A DNA stretch of 64,000 nt, from positions 124,001-188,000 of the forward strand of contig NZ_CP071139.1 of NCBI RefSeq assembly GCF_017639205.1, written 5' to 3'. This document shows positions 39,387-49,000 of the stretch, one piece after another. The notes under the pieces were generated by a model. The model worked only from the letters and a program-made list of their open reading frames with translations, was not told the DNA's origin and searched no databases. The translations under genes and the position numbers were made by a program. Position 1 is the first letter of the stretch. Each line of letters begins with the position of its first letter. The DNA is from Streptomyces nojiriensis (lineage in GTDB: Bacteria; Actinomycetota; Actinomycetes; Streptomycetales; Streptomycetaceae).

Positions 39387-41855
39387 TCACCCGGGTGTGC
39401 CGACTCCCGGCTCACCGCCGGAAGCCCCGCCTTGCTGCCGTCCCGGTTCGTCACCGGGATTCCGGCCCGTGCTCCCGCCCGGCTCCTGGCCCGCCTTCCC
39501 GGGGCGGTTGCGGTTGCCGGGGCCGGCGCCCGAATCCCGGCCCGGCGCCGTCCCGGAATCCTGACCGGCGCCCCTGCCTGTGTCCTGCCCGGGGGCCGTC
39601 CCTGAATCGTTCCCGCCGCCCTTGTACGGGGCCTTGCCCGACTCCTGGCCGGATCCCGGCGCCGTCCCGGGGCCCCTGCCCGGCTCATGACCCGGCGAGT
39701 TCCCGGACTCCTGACCTGCGCCCCTGCCTGTGTCCTGCCCGGGGGCCGTCCCGGGCTCGTGGCCGGACTCCGGCACCCTCCCGGGAGCCGTGCCCGGGGC
39801 CTGGCCCGCCCCGCTGCCGGGGGCCTCACCGGGCTCCTTCCCGGAACCCCTGCCCGACTCCTGACCAGGCACCTTCGCCGGATCGTGGGCGGTCCCCCTG
39901 CCGGGCTCCTGGCCAGGCGCCTTCCCCGACTCCTTCCCCGGGCCCCTGTCCGACTCCTGACCGGGCACCTTCGCCGGATCGTGGCCTGACTCCCGGCCCG
40001 GAGCCGTCCCCGAGTCCTTGCCCGGGTCCTGACCGGACTCCTTGCCCGGGTTCCGGCCCGTCTCCTTGCCGGGCGTCTTCCCCGAGTGCCCGCCGGACCC
40101 CTCACCCGGGACCTTCTCCGAGTCCTTGCCCGGCGCCTTCCCGGGAGCCTGACCGGACTCCTTGCCCGGCTGCTCGCCCGACTCCTTGCCGGGCGCCTTC
40201 GGCGGGTCCTCTCCAGGCTCCTTGCCCGACTCCTTGCCGGGCGTCTTCCCCGGGTCCTCTCCATGCTCCTTGCCGGGGGCCTGGCCGGACTTCTCACCCG
40301 GCTCCTGACCTGACTCCTTGCCCGGCTGTTCGCCCGACTCCTTGCCAGGCGCCTTTCCCGGGTCCTCGCCGGACCCCTCACCCGGGACCTTCTCCGAGTC
40401 CTTGCCCGGCGCCTTCCCCGGGTGCTCGCCATGCTCCTTGCCCGACTCCTCGCCCGGGACCTTCTCCGAGTCCTTGCCCGGGTCCTTCCCGGGAGCCTGG
40501 CCGGACTTCTCACCTGGAGCCTGGCCGGACTCCTTGCCCGGCTGCTCGTCCGACTCCTTGCCGGGCGTCTTCCCCGGGTCCTTGCCGGGGGCCTGGCCCG
40601 GGTCCTTGCCGGGGGCCTGGTTCGGGGTCTTCTCCGAGCCCTCGTCCGGGTTCTTGCCCGGTTTCTGGTCCGGGGGTACGGCCGGTGCCTTCCCAGGGGC
40701 CCGGTCCGGGACGTCGCCCGGGCTCTGCGCGGGGGCGTTCCCGGGGTTCTGGCCGGGGGCGTTCCCCGGGGGACGGTCCGGTACCCGGTCCGGGGTGGTC
40801 TGCGGGGGCTGGACCGGTGCCGGGTGGGCCGCCGGCAGGACCGGGTAGGCGGAGCCGGGGGTCTGGCCGTTCGGGGGCGGGACCTCGCGGTCGTGCTTGC
40901 CCTGCGCCGCCCCGCTCGGGCGCTCGTACCATCCCCTGTGGTCCTGGTCGAAGACCGTGACGGTCTTCACCGGCTCCACGGCCGGCTTGACCGCGACGAG
41001 GCCGGAGGGCCGGAACGAGGACCACTTCGCGCCGCTGTACGTCTGGCTGCCCCTGACCGCGACGGGCGGGTCCAGGGGGTTGCCGCAGGCGCAGCGGACC
41101 CGGGGCACGCCCCGGCTGTCGACCAGTACGGGAGTGCCTGCCTGCAGGACCGCCTGGTAGCTGGTGGGCATGCCGTTGCGGTATCCGTGATTGGTGACCC
41201 TGGTGTCCCAGCCCAGCCGGACGGGCGTCAGCGACCGCAGGTACGAGGGGATCCCGGACTGGCGGATACCCAGCGCGACGGCGAACGCCCGGCCCTTGTC
41301 CGGGTGCTGCGTGAGGAACCGGATCTGCTTCTCGACGTCGCAGCTCGCGACGTTCCGCGTTCCGCCGTATAGCCCCGGATAGCCTCCGTCGACCTCGAGC
41401 GTGCGGGCACCGCTCGTGCCGTCCTTCGGGTTCGCGCCCGGTGTCATGGGCGTGGTCTTGGCGACGCTCTCGGCCTGTGTGGCCGTCGAAGGGGTGAACG
41501 GGTCGGGCCCGGCCTCCGGAGCGGCCTGGAGGAAGACCTCGCCGCCTGCGGCGGTGTTCCCGCCCAGCGCGGTGAAACTGAGGGCCACCGCCGACACGAC
41601 GGCCACCGCCGTACTCACGCTCAGCACGGCCTTGCGTGATCGCCACCCGCGACCCCGGCCGCCGCCTTCCGGCGGCAGCGCAGACCCGCCGGAAGAGACC
41701 GGGAGGGGGCCCGACGGGGGCCCGGAGGGAGGCGGAGGACCTGGTGGCGGCGGAGGGGGCGGCGGGGGCGGCGGCTCTGCCTGCGCGCCCCGGCCCGACA
41801 ACGGGCCGGGCGGCGGGCCGGTGGGACGCTCGGAGGAGGGAGGCAGGGAATTCAC
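39387..41855 (-). CDS. DUF6777 surface protein with long Pro-Gly-Lys repeat tail
   Basis: This 822-aa protein starts at a GTG (41855). A Pro-rich cytoplasmic N-terminus (a run of 11 prolines near residues 29-39) leads to a single membrane helix (AVLSVSTAVAVVSAVALSFTA, residues 76-96). Residues 100-325 form a DUF6777 domain (EVFLQAAPEAGPDPFTPS, PGLYGGTRNVASCDVEKQI, FLTQHPDKGRAFAVALGI, RCACGNPLDPP) with three cysteines. Residues 345-822 are repeats of PGKESGQAPGK type, strongly charged and probably extended. Function is unknown; a membrane-anchored, wall-spanning protein is likely. The DUF6777 protein is common in Streptomyces, but this tail is unusually long. Confidence 0.85.
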   Translation of the reverse strand: MNSLPPSSERPTGPPPGPLSGRGAQAEPPPPPPPPPPPGPPPPSGPPSGPLPVSSGGSALPPEGGGRGRGWRSRKAVLSVSTAVAVVSAVALSFTALGGNTAAGGEVFLQAAPEAGPDPFTPSTATQAESVAKTTPMTPGANPKDGTSGARTLEVDGGYPGLYGGTRNVASCDVEKQIRFLTQHPDKGRAFAVALGIRQSGIPSYLRSLTPVRLGWDTRVTNHGYRNGMPTSYQAVLQAGTPVLVDSRGVPRVRCACGNPLDPPVAVRGSQTYSGAKWSSFRPSGLVAVKPAVEPVKTVTVFDQDHRGWYERPSGAAQGKHDREVPPPNGQTPGSAYPVLPAAHPAPVQPPQTTPDRVPDRPPGNAPGQNPGNAPAQSPGDVPDRAPGKAPAVPPDQKPGKNPDEGSEKTPNQAPGKDPGQAPGKDPGKTPGKESDEQPGKESGQAPGEKSGQAPGKDPGKDSEKVPGEESGKEHGEHPGKAPGKDSEKVPGEGSGEDPGKAPGKESGEQPGKESGQEPGEKSGQAPGKEHGEDPGKTPGKESGKEPGEDPPKAPGKESGEQPGKESGQAPGKAPGKDSEKVPGEGSGGHSGKTPGKETGRNPGKESGQDPGKDSGTAPGRESGHDPAKVPGQESDRGPGKESGKAPGQEPGRGTAHDPAKVPGQESGRGSGKEPGEAPGSGAGQAPGTAPGRVPESGHEPGTAPGQDTGRGAGQESGNSPGHEPGRGPGTAPGSGQESGKAPYKGGGNDSGTAPGQDTGRGAGQDSGTAPGRDSGAGPGNRNRPGKAGQEPGGSTGRNPGDEPGRQQGGASGGEPGVGTPG
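39400..40740. repeat. degenerate 15/18-bp tandem repeats encoding the PGK tail
   Basis: About 1.3 kb of imperfect repeats of CCCGACTCCTTGCCGGGC-type units encode Pro-Gly-Lys-Glu/Asp-Ser-Gly-Gln peptides. Third bases vary while the peptide pattern persists. Several longer blocks recur, such as SGEQPGKESGQ, which points to repeated slippage or unequal crossing over. Confidence 0.8.
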
Positions 41856-42108
41856 GACGCTCGCCCCCCGACGCGGGGCAGCGGGTAGACCGTGGTGACT
41901 CGCATGCGCTCACTCCTTCCGTACCGTCAACGCCTCCACATCCCGGAGGTGGAACCAGCCGTCCACTGGGCGTGCGTCCATCTCCTGAGTAAGCCCCCCT
42001 CCCTCGCACCAGGTCATGCCGCGACCTTTCGGGACTTGACAAACCGGACCCCGCTGCTTGAGCCGCGGGCGTCCGCCCGCCGGCCGTCGCCGGCCCGCGG
42101 AGGGCTAG

Positions 42109-42268
42109 GCCGTCTCTTCCGGATCTTGCCGGGCCCGCGACGCCCGGCACCGCACCTGGCCGCGTTGTCGGGGCACCCGAGTACGTCCAGTACACGGGCG
42201 CCCCTCCGCCTTGCCAGGCACGGCACCGGACGCCGCGGGCTCGGCCGACAAGATCCGAAAGAGACGGC
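42109..42268. mobile_element. 160-bp palindromic MITE-like element
   Basis: The ends GCCGTCTCTTCCGGATCTTG (42109-42128) and 42249-42268 are inverted repeats with one mismatch in 20. Inside, the two halves continue to align as inverted copies with one 4-bp indel, giving a near-complete palindrome centred near 42190 with GTACGTCCAGTAC at the middle. There is no coding capacity. No clear target duplication is seen in the flanks (CTAG left, CACG right). It looks like a non-autonomous element of an IS5-like or similar transposase family, lying between divergent genes. Confidence 0.7.
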
Positions 42269-42403
42269 ACGAGCGGTGGCCTCCCCGGCCCGCGGCGCGG
42301 CATCCGGGCGGGCGGAGGGCCCCCGAACGGGCGGTTCGGCGGGCAGCGGCCTGCGGACGGCCGGAGGATCGGTGCGGGGACACGTGACGGGAGCCGACCA
42401 AGG

Positions 42404-43396
42404 ATGCCGAACACCGCCGGTTGCTCGAAGAGGGCGCGCCTCGCCCTGTCGGGGGTGCTGGTCCTCGCCGGGGTCGCGGCCGCCGGGTGCGGCGGCGGGA
42501 CCCGCGACGCCGGGCAGGGGCCCGGAGCGGGACCGCGCCCCCAGGCTATGCGCTCGGGCAGGGTCACCGTCGTCTACGAGACCCGGACGGTCGCGCCGAA
42601 GGACCGGCAGGCCGTGGCGCTGATCCGGGACTCGCGTGTGCTGGAGCGGACGGCCGACTGGGTGAACAGAGCACTCACCCTCCCGCACGACATGGTCGTG
42701 AAGGTCACCGCCGAGGTGCCGCGCGGCGTCACCGACGCCGTCACCCAGCCCGACGGCAGGACGATCTTCATCCCGCCGCCGTTCCTGACCGAGATCGAGA
42801 AGGCCCTCGCCGATGTCGTGAAGACCGTCGAACGGCCCGCCCCGTTCCCCGCGTCCGAGTACAACACCGACGACCTGACCGTGCTGTCGACCGAGTTCAT
42901 CTTCGGCCACGAGATGGGCCACGCCCTGCAACGCCAGCTCCTCCTGGCCAACCTCGGCCTCGAAGAGGACGCGGCCGACGGCTTCGCGTCCTTCTACACC
43001 GTCAACGAGGTCGGGCCGGGGCCGTCGCTGGCCGCCGCGATCCTCTTCGACGAGATCGCCCGCAAGGAGGGCCGGCCGACCCTGGAGGGCATGTCGAGCG
43101 ACCACCCCGTCACCCAGCAGCGGGCCTTCAACTTCCTGTGCTACCTGGAGGGCAGCGACCCGAAGGAGTACCAGCGGTCCCTGGTCGACAGCGGCTATCT
43201 CCCCAAGACCCGCGCCCCGCTGTGCCCGCAGGCGTGGGCGATGCTGGACTACGGCTGGTGGACCCAGCTCCAGCCCCACTTCAGCGCGGCGTTCAGGGCG
43301 AAGGGGGACGAGGAGCAGAAGAAGGCGCACGCGCGGCTGATCGCGGAGACGCAGGCTCTGGCGAAGCGCATCGACGAGATCCGCAGCAGTCAGTGA
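42404..43396 (+). CDS. DUF4344 metallopeptidase lipoprotein
   Basis: This 330-aa protein has a lipobox AAGC with Cys29, so it is a membrane-anchored extracellular lipoprotein. The zinc motif HEMGH lies at 169-173 in IFGHEMGHALQ and a further acidic region LGLEEDAADGFASFY could provide the third ligand (GluGlu-Asp-Ala-Ala-Asp pattern). DUF4344 proteins are putative metallopeptidases of the gluzincin type with no known substrate. It stands alone next to the palindromic element. The ATG at 42404 has AAGG just upstream with short spacing. Confidence 0.9.
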   Translation: MPNTAGCSKRARLALSGVLVLAGVAAAGCGGGTRDAGQGPGAGPRPQAMRSGRVTVVYETRTVAPKDRQAVALIRDSRVLERTADWVNRALTLPHDMVVKVTAEVPRGVTDAVTQPDGRTIFIPPPFLTEIEKALADVVKTVERPAPFPASEYNTDDLTVLSTEFIFGHEMGHALQRQLLLANLGLEEDAADGFASFYTVNEVGPGPSLAAAILFDEIARKEGRPTLEGMSSDHPVTQQRAFNFLCYLEGSDPKEYQRSLVDSGYLPKTRAPLCPQAWAMLDYGWWTQLQPHFSAAFRAKGDEEQKKAHARLIAETQALAKRIDEIRSSQ

Positions 43397-43422
43397 GCCC
43401 GCGCCGGCATGTCGCCCGCCTT

Positions 43423-44868
43423 CTAGGGGCGTCCGAGGAGTTGGCTGCCGGCCGTGTTGTCGGTGCGGGCGGTGAAGTAGTCGGTGAAGGCCCGGACGAA
43501 TTCGTCTTCGGTGATGCGGCCGTCTCCGTCGTGGTCGAGCTGGCGGAAGCCGTGGTTGAGTTCGGCGAGGTGGACCCGGGAGCCGCCGAAGACCTTGCGG
43601 TACTCGTCGGCGCACAGGTGTCCGCTGCCGTCGGTGTCGACCGCGTGGAAGACCGCCCGTACCGCGACGTGCAGTCCTTGGTCGAGGTAGGACGGCTCGG
43701 AGTCGATTCCGGTGAGCATGGCGGTGACGAACTCCTCGCAGGTGACCTGTCCGTCCTCGTCGGTGTCCATGCCGGTCCGCAGCTGCTGCCACCAGCTCTC
43801 GAAGGCGGCGTAGACGGGGGCTTCGCGTTCGGCGGCGAGTTCGAGCGGCCAGCACACGTTGTGTGCCATGGCCTGCAGATCGGCGGCGCCGATGCGGCCG
43901 TCGCCGGTCTGGTCCAGGACCTGGTGGAAGAAGGTCCGCAGGCGCGCCGGGCGGGAATCGGTGCCCTTGCGGCGGCGTGCCGCGGGGAGCCGGACGGGGC
44001 GTGAGGAGGGGCCGGCGGAAGGCTGCGGGTTCTGGGGGACGCCGGCCGGCGGGGTGCGGTAGCGGCGGTGCTCGGGCAGGGCGTTCGTCAGCACGCGCAT
44101 GCCGCGGTGCAGGAGGAAGGACAGCAGGGCCGCGCGGCGGGTGCGGGGCAGGCCGAAGCGCTCGCGGAAGGGTTCCGGCAGGTCGGCGACGGTCAGCGCG
44201 CCGATCACATGGGCGGCCGTCGTGCGCAGGACCGGCCAGAGCGGCTTCAGGCGGCCGAGGCGGCGGGGTGCGGGGGCTTCGCGGAGCATGTCGAAGAGCA
44301 GGTAGCGCACGGGTTCGCCGTATTCGAGGCGCTCGCGGATCGTGCGGTCCATGTACGCGGGCACGTCGGCGGCGGTGGCCGGGAACAGGTCGTCGGGCAG
44401 GGCGAACTCGGCGCACACCGCACGGAATTCTCCGTACATCTGCTCCAGTTCGGGTGGCGTCAGCGGGTGTCCGGAGAGTTCCCGCATCGCCGTCATGCAC
44501 TCGTACAAGGTGACCAGCACCCAGACCCGGACGGCCGGGTCGGATGCTGTGAACGGCCTGCCCTGCTCGTCGGTCCCTGCCAGGCGGCGGTGCGTGCGCT
44601 CGAGCCGGGCGACTTCGCGGCGCAGTCCTTCGCGGTCGGAGAAGAACAGCCGCTTCCCGCTGTCCATCGTGTGCTCGATGCGCCGCCACGGGTGCGCGCG
44701 GTAGGTGGAGAAGCCGCGCATGCCGGCGGCGACCGCCGGATCCGCGGTCTGCAGGACCAGCAGCCGCCATGCGACCAGACCGATCCGCCACTCCCCCAGC
44801 GTGCGGCGCAGCAGCGAGTCGGGGCCGGGAAGGTCAGCGGTAGCCAAGGGTGGTGTCTCCTCGAGCAC
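43423..44868 (-). CDS. MpaB-type (DUF2236) oxygenase fused to four EF-hands
   Basis: This 481-aa protein has an N-terminal MpaB/latex-clearing-protein-like domain of about 280 residues: HPWRRIEHTMDSGKRLFF, DPAVRVWVLVTLYECMTAM, and helical bundles with conserved His/Arg positions, which in this family bind a haem. A basic linker (PAARRRKG) follows. Four EF-hand loops come next: DQTGDGRIGAAD (319-330), DTDEDGQVTCEE (368-379), DTDGSGHLCADE (411-422) and DHDGDGRITEDE (445-456); all have acidic residues at 1, 3 or 5 and 12. The C-terminal part resembles calerythrin-like calcium-binding proteins. Calcium regulation of an oxygenase is a testable idea. Confidence 0.9.
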   Translation of the reverse strand: MLEETPPLATADLPGPDSLLRRTLGEWRIGLVAWRLLVLQTADPAVAAGMRGFSTYRAHPWRRIEHTMDSGKRLFFSDREGLRREVARLERTHRRLAGTDEQGRPFTASDPAVRVWVLVTLYECMTAMRELSGHPLTPPELEQMYGEFRAVCAEFALPDDLFPATAADVPAYMDRTIRERLEYGEPVRYLLFDMLREAPAPRRLGRLKPLWPVLRTTAAHVIGALTVADLPEPFRERFGLPRTRRAALLSFLLHRGMRVLTNALPEHRRYRTPPAGVPQNPQPSAGPSSRPVRLPAARRRKGTDSRPARLRTFFHQVLDQTGDGRIGAADLQAMAHNVCWPLELAAEREAPVYAAFESWWQQLRTGMDTDEDGQVTCEEFVTAMLTGIDSEPSYLDQGLHVAVRAVFHAVDTDGSGHLCADEYRKVFGGSRVHLAELNHGFRQLDHDGDGRITEDEFVRAFTDYFTARTDNTAGSQLLGRP

Positions 44869-45088
44869 GTGTGCGGGAACGGGCCGGGCGAACGGCCGGA
44901 GGAGAGATCATCCGGCGGTCCGCCCGGCTCAACGGCCCTGCCGGGATCGGGGAGCGGCCGGATTCCCGAGTTCACCCGTCCGGGAAGCGTGCTGACGCGG
45001 TCCGTGGGGGCGGGTCGCCCTGCTGACCTGTGATGATGGGTGGTGGCGGGCTCCGTGGCGGCGTCCGGCGGGTTCCCGGGGGTGGGCA

Positions 45089-45982
45089 GTGGTCGAGGTC
45101 GGGCGGCAGGGCGCGTTCGGTGTGAACTGTGTCGGCATGGAGCGTCGGCCGTTCCCGTTGAGCTTCAGTGTCCGTGAGGCCGAGGGGGTGTGGCGGGTGA
45201 GCGCGGGTGCGGCCCAGGCGGGTGAGCTGGCCGACCTGCTGGTGGCCGTGGCGGACGGCTCGGTCGCGGTGCTGTCCCTGGAGACCAATTCCTATCTGGA
45301 CGAGGACTGGCAGCAGCTGCGGCCCGGGCTGATCGCGGCCGATCTCGGCGTGCCGTGCACGGTCCACCCCCTCGGGTCTTGGGCGTCCGGCACGCACGGG
45401 CTCGCGGAGGAGATCCTGGTGATGGACCGCGGCCTCCTGCCGCGGTTCCTGGACGGCAGCTGGTCGCCGTACGAACTGGCTCTGGTCGACGTGCCCGCCG
45501 GCGTGAGTGCGGAGCGGCTCGACGAGCTGGCGCTGGTGGTCGGCACGGCCGGCTTCGACGAGACGCTGCTGAGCCGCTTGGAAGGCTCCCGGGTCTGGTT
45601 CTCGGGTCACGACGACTGCTATGTGCTGCTGGAGGCCCGCGACGCCGCCCTGCCGGGCGCGGTCCTGGCCCGGCTGCTGACCCTGCTGGCCGGCTCCGCC
45701 CTCGCCGGACTCACCGGGAGCCCCTCCGTGCGTGTTCCCGAGCCCGGGCCCTGGCTGTCTGAGCGGCTGATCGCCCGCGCACCCCACTGGATCGGGGCCC
45801 TGGGCGAGGTCACCGGGGAGCTGGTGACCATCGAGCTGGCCGCCCTGGCGGCCCCGTGGCGGCTGGACGTCGCCTTCCCGCAGCGGGCCGACCTCACGGT
45901 GACGCTCGATGTACGCGGCGGGACGTGGCGGATCGCGCCCGTGGGGTCGGATGCGCGGAGTGTCGCGCCGCCGGGCTCGTGA
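45089..45982 (+). CDS. hypothetical protein
   Basis: This 297-aa protein begins at GTG 45089 (an ATG at 45137 is an alternative). I do not recognise it. It is soluble and has no signal peptide. Notable stretches are LVAVADGSVAVLSLETNSYLDEDW, LEEARD-type acidic segments, SGHDDCYVLLEARDAALPG, and VARLLTLLAGSALAGL-like hydrophobic helix near residue 205. Coding bias is good and it lies between the EF-hand oxygenase and the STAND gene, convergent with the latter, with no operon partner. No function is proposed. Confidence 0.75.
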   Translation: MVEVGRQGAFGVNCVGMERRPFPLSFSVREAEGVWRVSAGAAQAGELADLLVAVADGSVAVLSLETNSYLDEDWQQLRPGLIAADLGVPCTVHPLGSWASGTHGLAEEILVMDRGLLPRFLDGSWSPYELALVDVPAGVSAERLDELALVVGTAGFDETLLSRLEGSRVWFSGHDDCYVLLEARDAALPGAVLARLLTLLAGSALAGLTGSPSVRVPEPGPWLSERLIARAPHWIGALGEVTGELVTIELAALAAPWRLDVAFPQRADLTVTLDVRGGTWRIAPVGSDARSVAPPGS

Positions 45983-46053
45983 CCGGCCCGGTGCGGTGCC
46001 GTGCGGTACGCCCGGTGTGTCGTGCCGTGTTGTGTTGTGGGGGTTGACGGCTG

Positions 46054-49000
46054 TCATGGGGCGGGGCAGGGCGGGGTGAAGTCGACCGCCGTGAAGTACT
46101 GGGCCCACTGGGCCCTGGTGATCCGGGGGTAGGCGCTGTCGCAGATGCGGGTGGCGACCGTGGCCGGGCCGGTGTCCCGCAGCCGGATCGTGAAGTCGTT
46201 GCCGCCGGTGGCCAGGGTGTTGCCGTCCGGGCTGAACGCCACGGCCGGGACGGGGTTGGTGTGGCCGGTGAGGACGACGGGGGTGGCCGCGCCGCCGACG
46301 TCCCACAGCAGGGCCTTGCTGTCCGCGGCGCCGGCGGCCAGCCGGCGGCCGGCCGCGTCGAAGGCCATGGTGTAGAGCCAGGAGCCGGAGGCCGGCAGGC
46401 GCGTCACTTTCGCCGGGCGGTTCATGTCGTCGACGTCGATCAGCCAGAGGGTCTTGTCCGTTCGGTGGAAGGCGGCCAGTCTCCGGTTGTCGGGGCTGAA
46501 CACGCCGCCGGTCAGGGGGTCGGACCGGAACGGGGACGGCAGTTCGCGGGGGCTGCGCGGTGCGCTGATGTCCCAGAACCTGAGCGAGCCGGACTCGCCG
46601 GTGCTCGTCACCAGTGTGCGGCCGTCCGGCCGGAACGAGGCCGTCGTGACGTGCGGTCCGTCCTCGGCGATCCGGCCCAGTGGCCGGGGGTCGCCGGGGT
46701 CGGTGAGGTCCCACAGTCCGGCCGTGGCCTGGGCCCAGAGGGCCAGCAGGTGGCCGTCCGGGCCGAAGGCGGCGCCGGCGACCTCGCCGCCGTCGGGGGT
46801 GAGGACCGATACCGGCCGCGGTGTGCGGGGATCGGTCACGTCCCACACGCGTGCGGTGCCGTCCTCGCTGGTGGTGACGAGGGTGCGCCCGTCCGGGCTG
46901 AACGCCACGCACCGGACGAACCTGGTGTGCCCGTGCAGGACCGACAGCGGCCACAGGGCCCGGCCGCCGGTGACCTGCCACAGCCGTGCGGTGCCGTCCC
47001 AGCTGGCGCTGGCGAGCAGGTGGCCGCCGGGGGCGAACGCCAGGGACGTGACGACGTCGTCGTGGGTGGCCAGGGACAGGTCCCGCAGGTCCAGGAGGCG
47101 GTCGGAGTTGGCGAGCACGCGGCCGTCCGGGCTGAACGCGGCCTGGTAGAAGCCGCCCTGGACGGTGCTGGTCCGCTTCGGGTGCGCCGGGGCGGTGACG
47201 TCCCAGAACTGGGTGGACCCGCCGACCGAGACGAGTGTGCCGCCGTCCGGGCTGAACGCCACCGACCAGACGATCGCCGGATGGACGGGCAGGACGGCCG
47301 GTGGCTGCGTCCGGCGGTCGCCGGAGATGTCCCAGACCCGTGCGGTGCGGTCCCAGCTCCCGGTCGCCACGGTCTTGCCGTCAGGGCTGAAGGCGGCGGA
47401 GGTCACCGTGTCGGTGTGGCCGCGCAGGACGTCGAGGAGGAGCGGATGCGCGGGGTCGCGGACGTCCCACAGTCTGGTGGTGGTGTCGCCGGTGGTCGCC
47501 GCCGTGCGGCTGTCGGGGCTGAACGTCACCGAGGTGAGGGCGGCGGAGTGGCCGGGCAGGGTGGCCAGCAGCCGCGGGCGGCGGGGGTCGGTGACGTTCC
47601 ACAGTCGCGCCGTGCCGTCGGTGTGGCCGGTGGCGATGAGGCCGGCCGGCCCGGACGCCACCCATGTCGGCGCGGACCGCTGGTCCGCCAGCGTGCTCAG
47701 TTCGGCGGGCGCACGCCGGTCGGTCACGTCCCACAGCCGCACGGAGCGTTCGCTCGCCGTGGCCAGGATGCGGCCTCCTTCGCCGAAGGCCACCGACATC
47801 AGCCGCTCCGGCTGGTTCACGACGGCCAGTTGGAGGGGGTGGTGGGCGTCGGCGATGTCCCACAGCCGGATGGTGCGGTCCCAGCTCGCGGTGGCCAGGA
47901 GCGTGCTGTCCGGGGCGACGGAGACCGAGACCACGTCGGAGGTGTGGCTGGTGAGCCGGCTCGTGTACGGCGTCGCGAAGGTGCTCATCAGCTGGTCGCG
48001 GACGTCGTCGGTGGCTGCCAGGCGGTACGCGGCCAGGTTCAGCTGCGCGGCGAGCGAGGGGTTCTGCTGCCGTACCTCGGCCGCGTTCGCGGCGGCCTTG
48101 CGTGCGATGGCCACGTTGCGCTGCCCGATGGCCGCGTCGCGCGAGTCGACGGCCAGCCCGCCCGCGGTCGCCGCGACGGCCACCAGCACGGTGAGCAGGG
48201 TGACCAGTTGCCGCAGGCGGACCGTCCGGCGCCTGACCGCCGCCAGCTCGCCGGCCTGTGCTTCGCGGCTCGCGTCGAGGAAGCGGCGTTCCCTGGAGGT
48301 CAGCCGGGCGCCGTCGTGGGCGGCGGCCAGGTCCAGTGCCGCGGCCAGGCGGGCGCCCCGGTACAGGGTGTGCGGGTCGTGGTCCTGCGCCTCCCAGGCG
48401 GCGGTGGCGTCGGTGAGCTGGCGGTGCAGGAGCAGCTGGTCCCGGTCCTCGGTCAGCCAGCCGCGCAGTCTCGGCCAGCAGCGGATGATCGCCTCGTGGG
48501 TGATCTCGAGGCATTCCCGGTCCAGGGTCACGAGCCGTTGCCGGGCCAGGGATTCGAGTACGTGGACGGTGTCGGGGCTCGGGTCCAGCTCGTCCCTGGT
48601 GATCCGGCGCCTGGTGTCCTCGGTTCCGTCGCCCAGTGCGGTCAGCCGCAGGAACAGCGACCGGGCGAGGTCCTGCTGCGGCGGTGTCAGCGCCCCGTAG
48701 GCGGTCTCCGCGGTGTGGGCGAGCGCGTGCTGGATTCCGCCGGCCGCCAGGTATCCCTCCAGGGTCAGGCGGCTGCCGCTGCGCCGGCGCCAGGTCTCGA
48801 CCATGGCGTGCGAGACCAGTGGCAGCGCGCCCGGCCGGCCGGTGGCGTCCGCGACCACGGCGGCCAGCAGCGGGCCGGTGACGGTGCAGTCGGCGAGGGC
48901 GGCCGGGCGGGTGACGGCCTCGCGCAGTTCCTGGCTGTTCATCGGGCCGACGGCGAGCTGTGCGTCGCGGATCGCCTCGACCAGGCGGGGGTCTTGGACG

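Noticed and set aside
39400..40740. CRISPR-like regular repeats
   Set aside because: Repeats are short, contiguous, coding and have no spacers; they encode a low-complexity tail.
38140..40960. Long plus-strand open frames opposite the DUF402 and DUF6777 genes
   Set aside because: They are Pro/Cys/Arg-rich shadows of the minus-strand genes, produced by the repetitive codons.
42014..44791. A 925-aa antisense open frame crossing three loci
   Set aside because: It is an Arg/Pro-rich GC artefact running opposite to, or in another frame of, well-supported genes.
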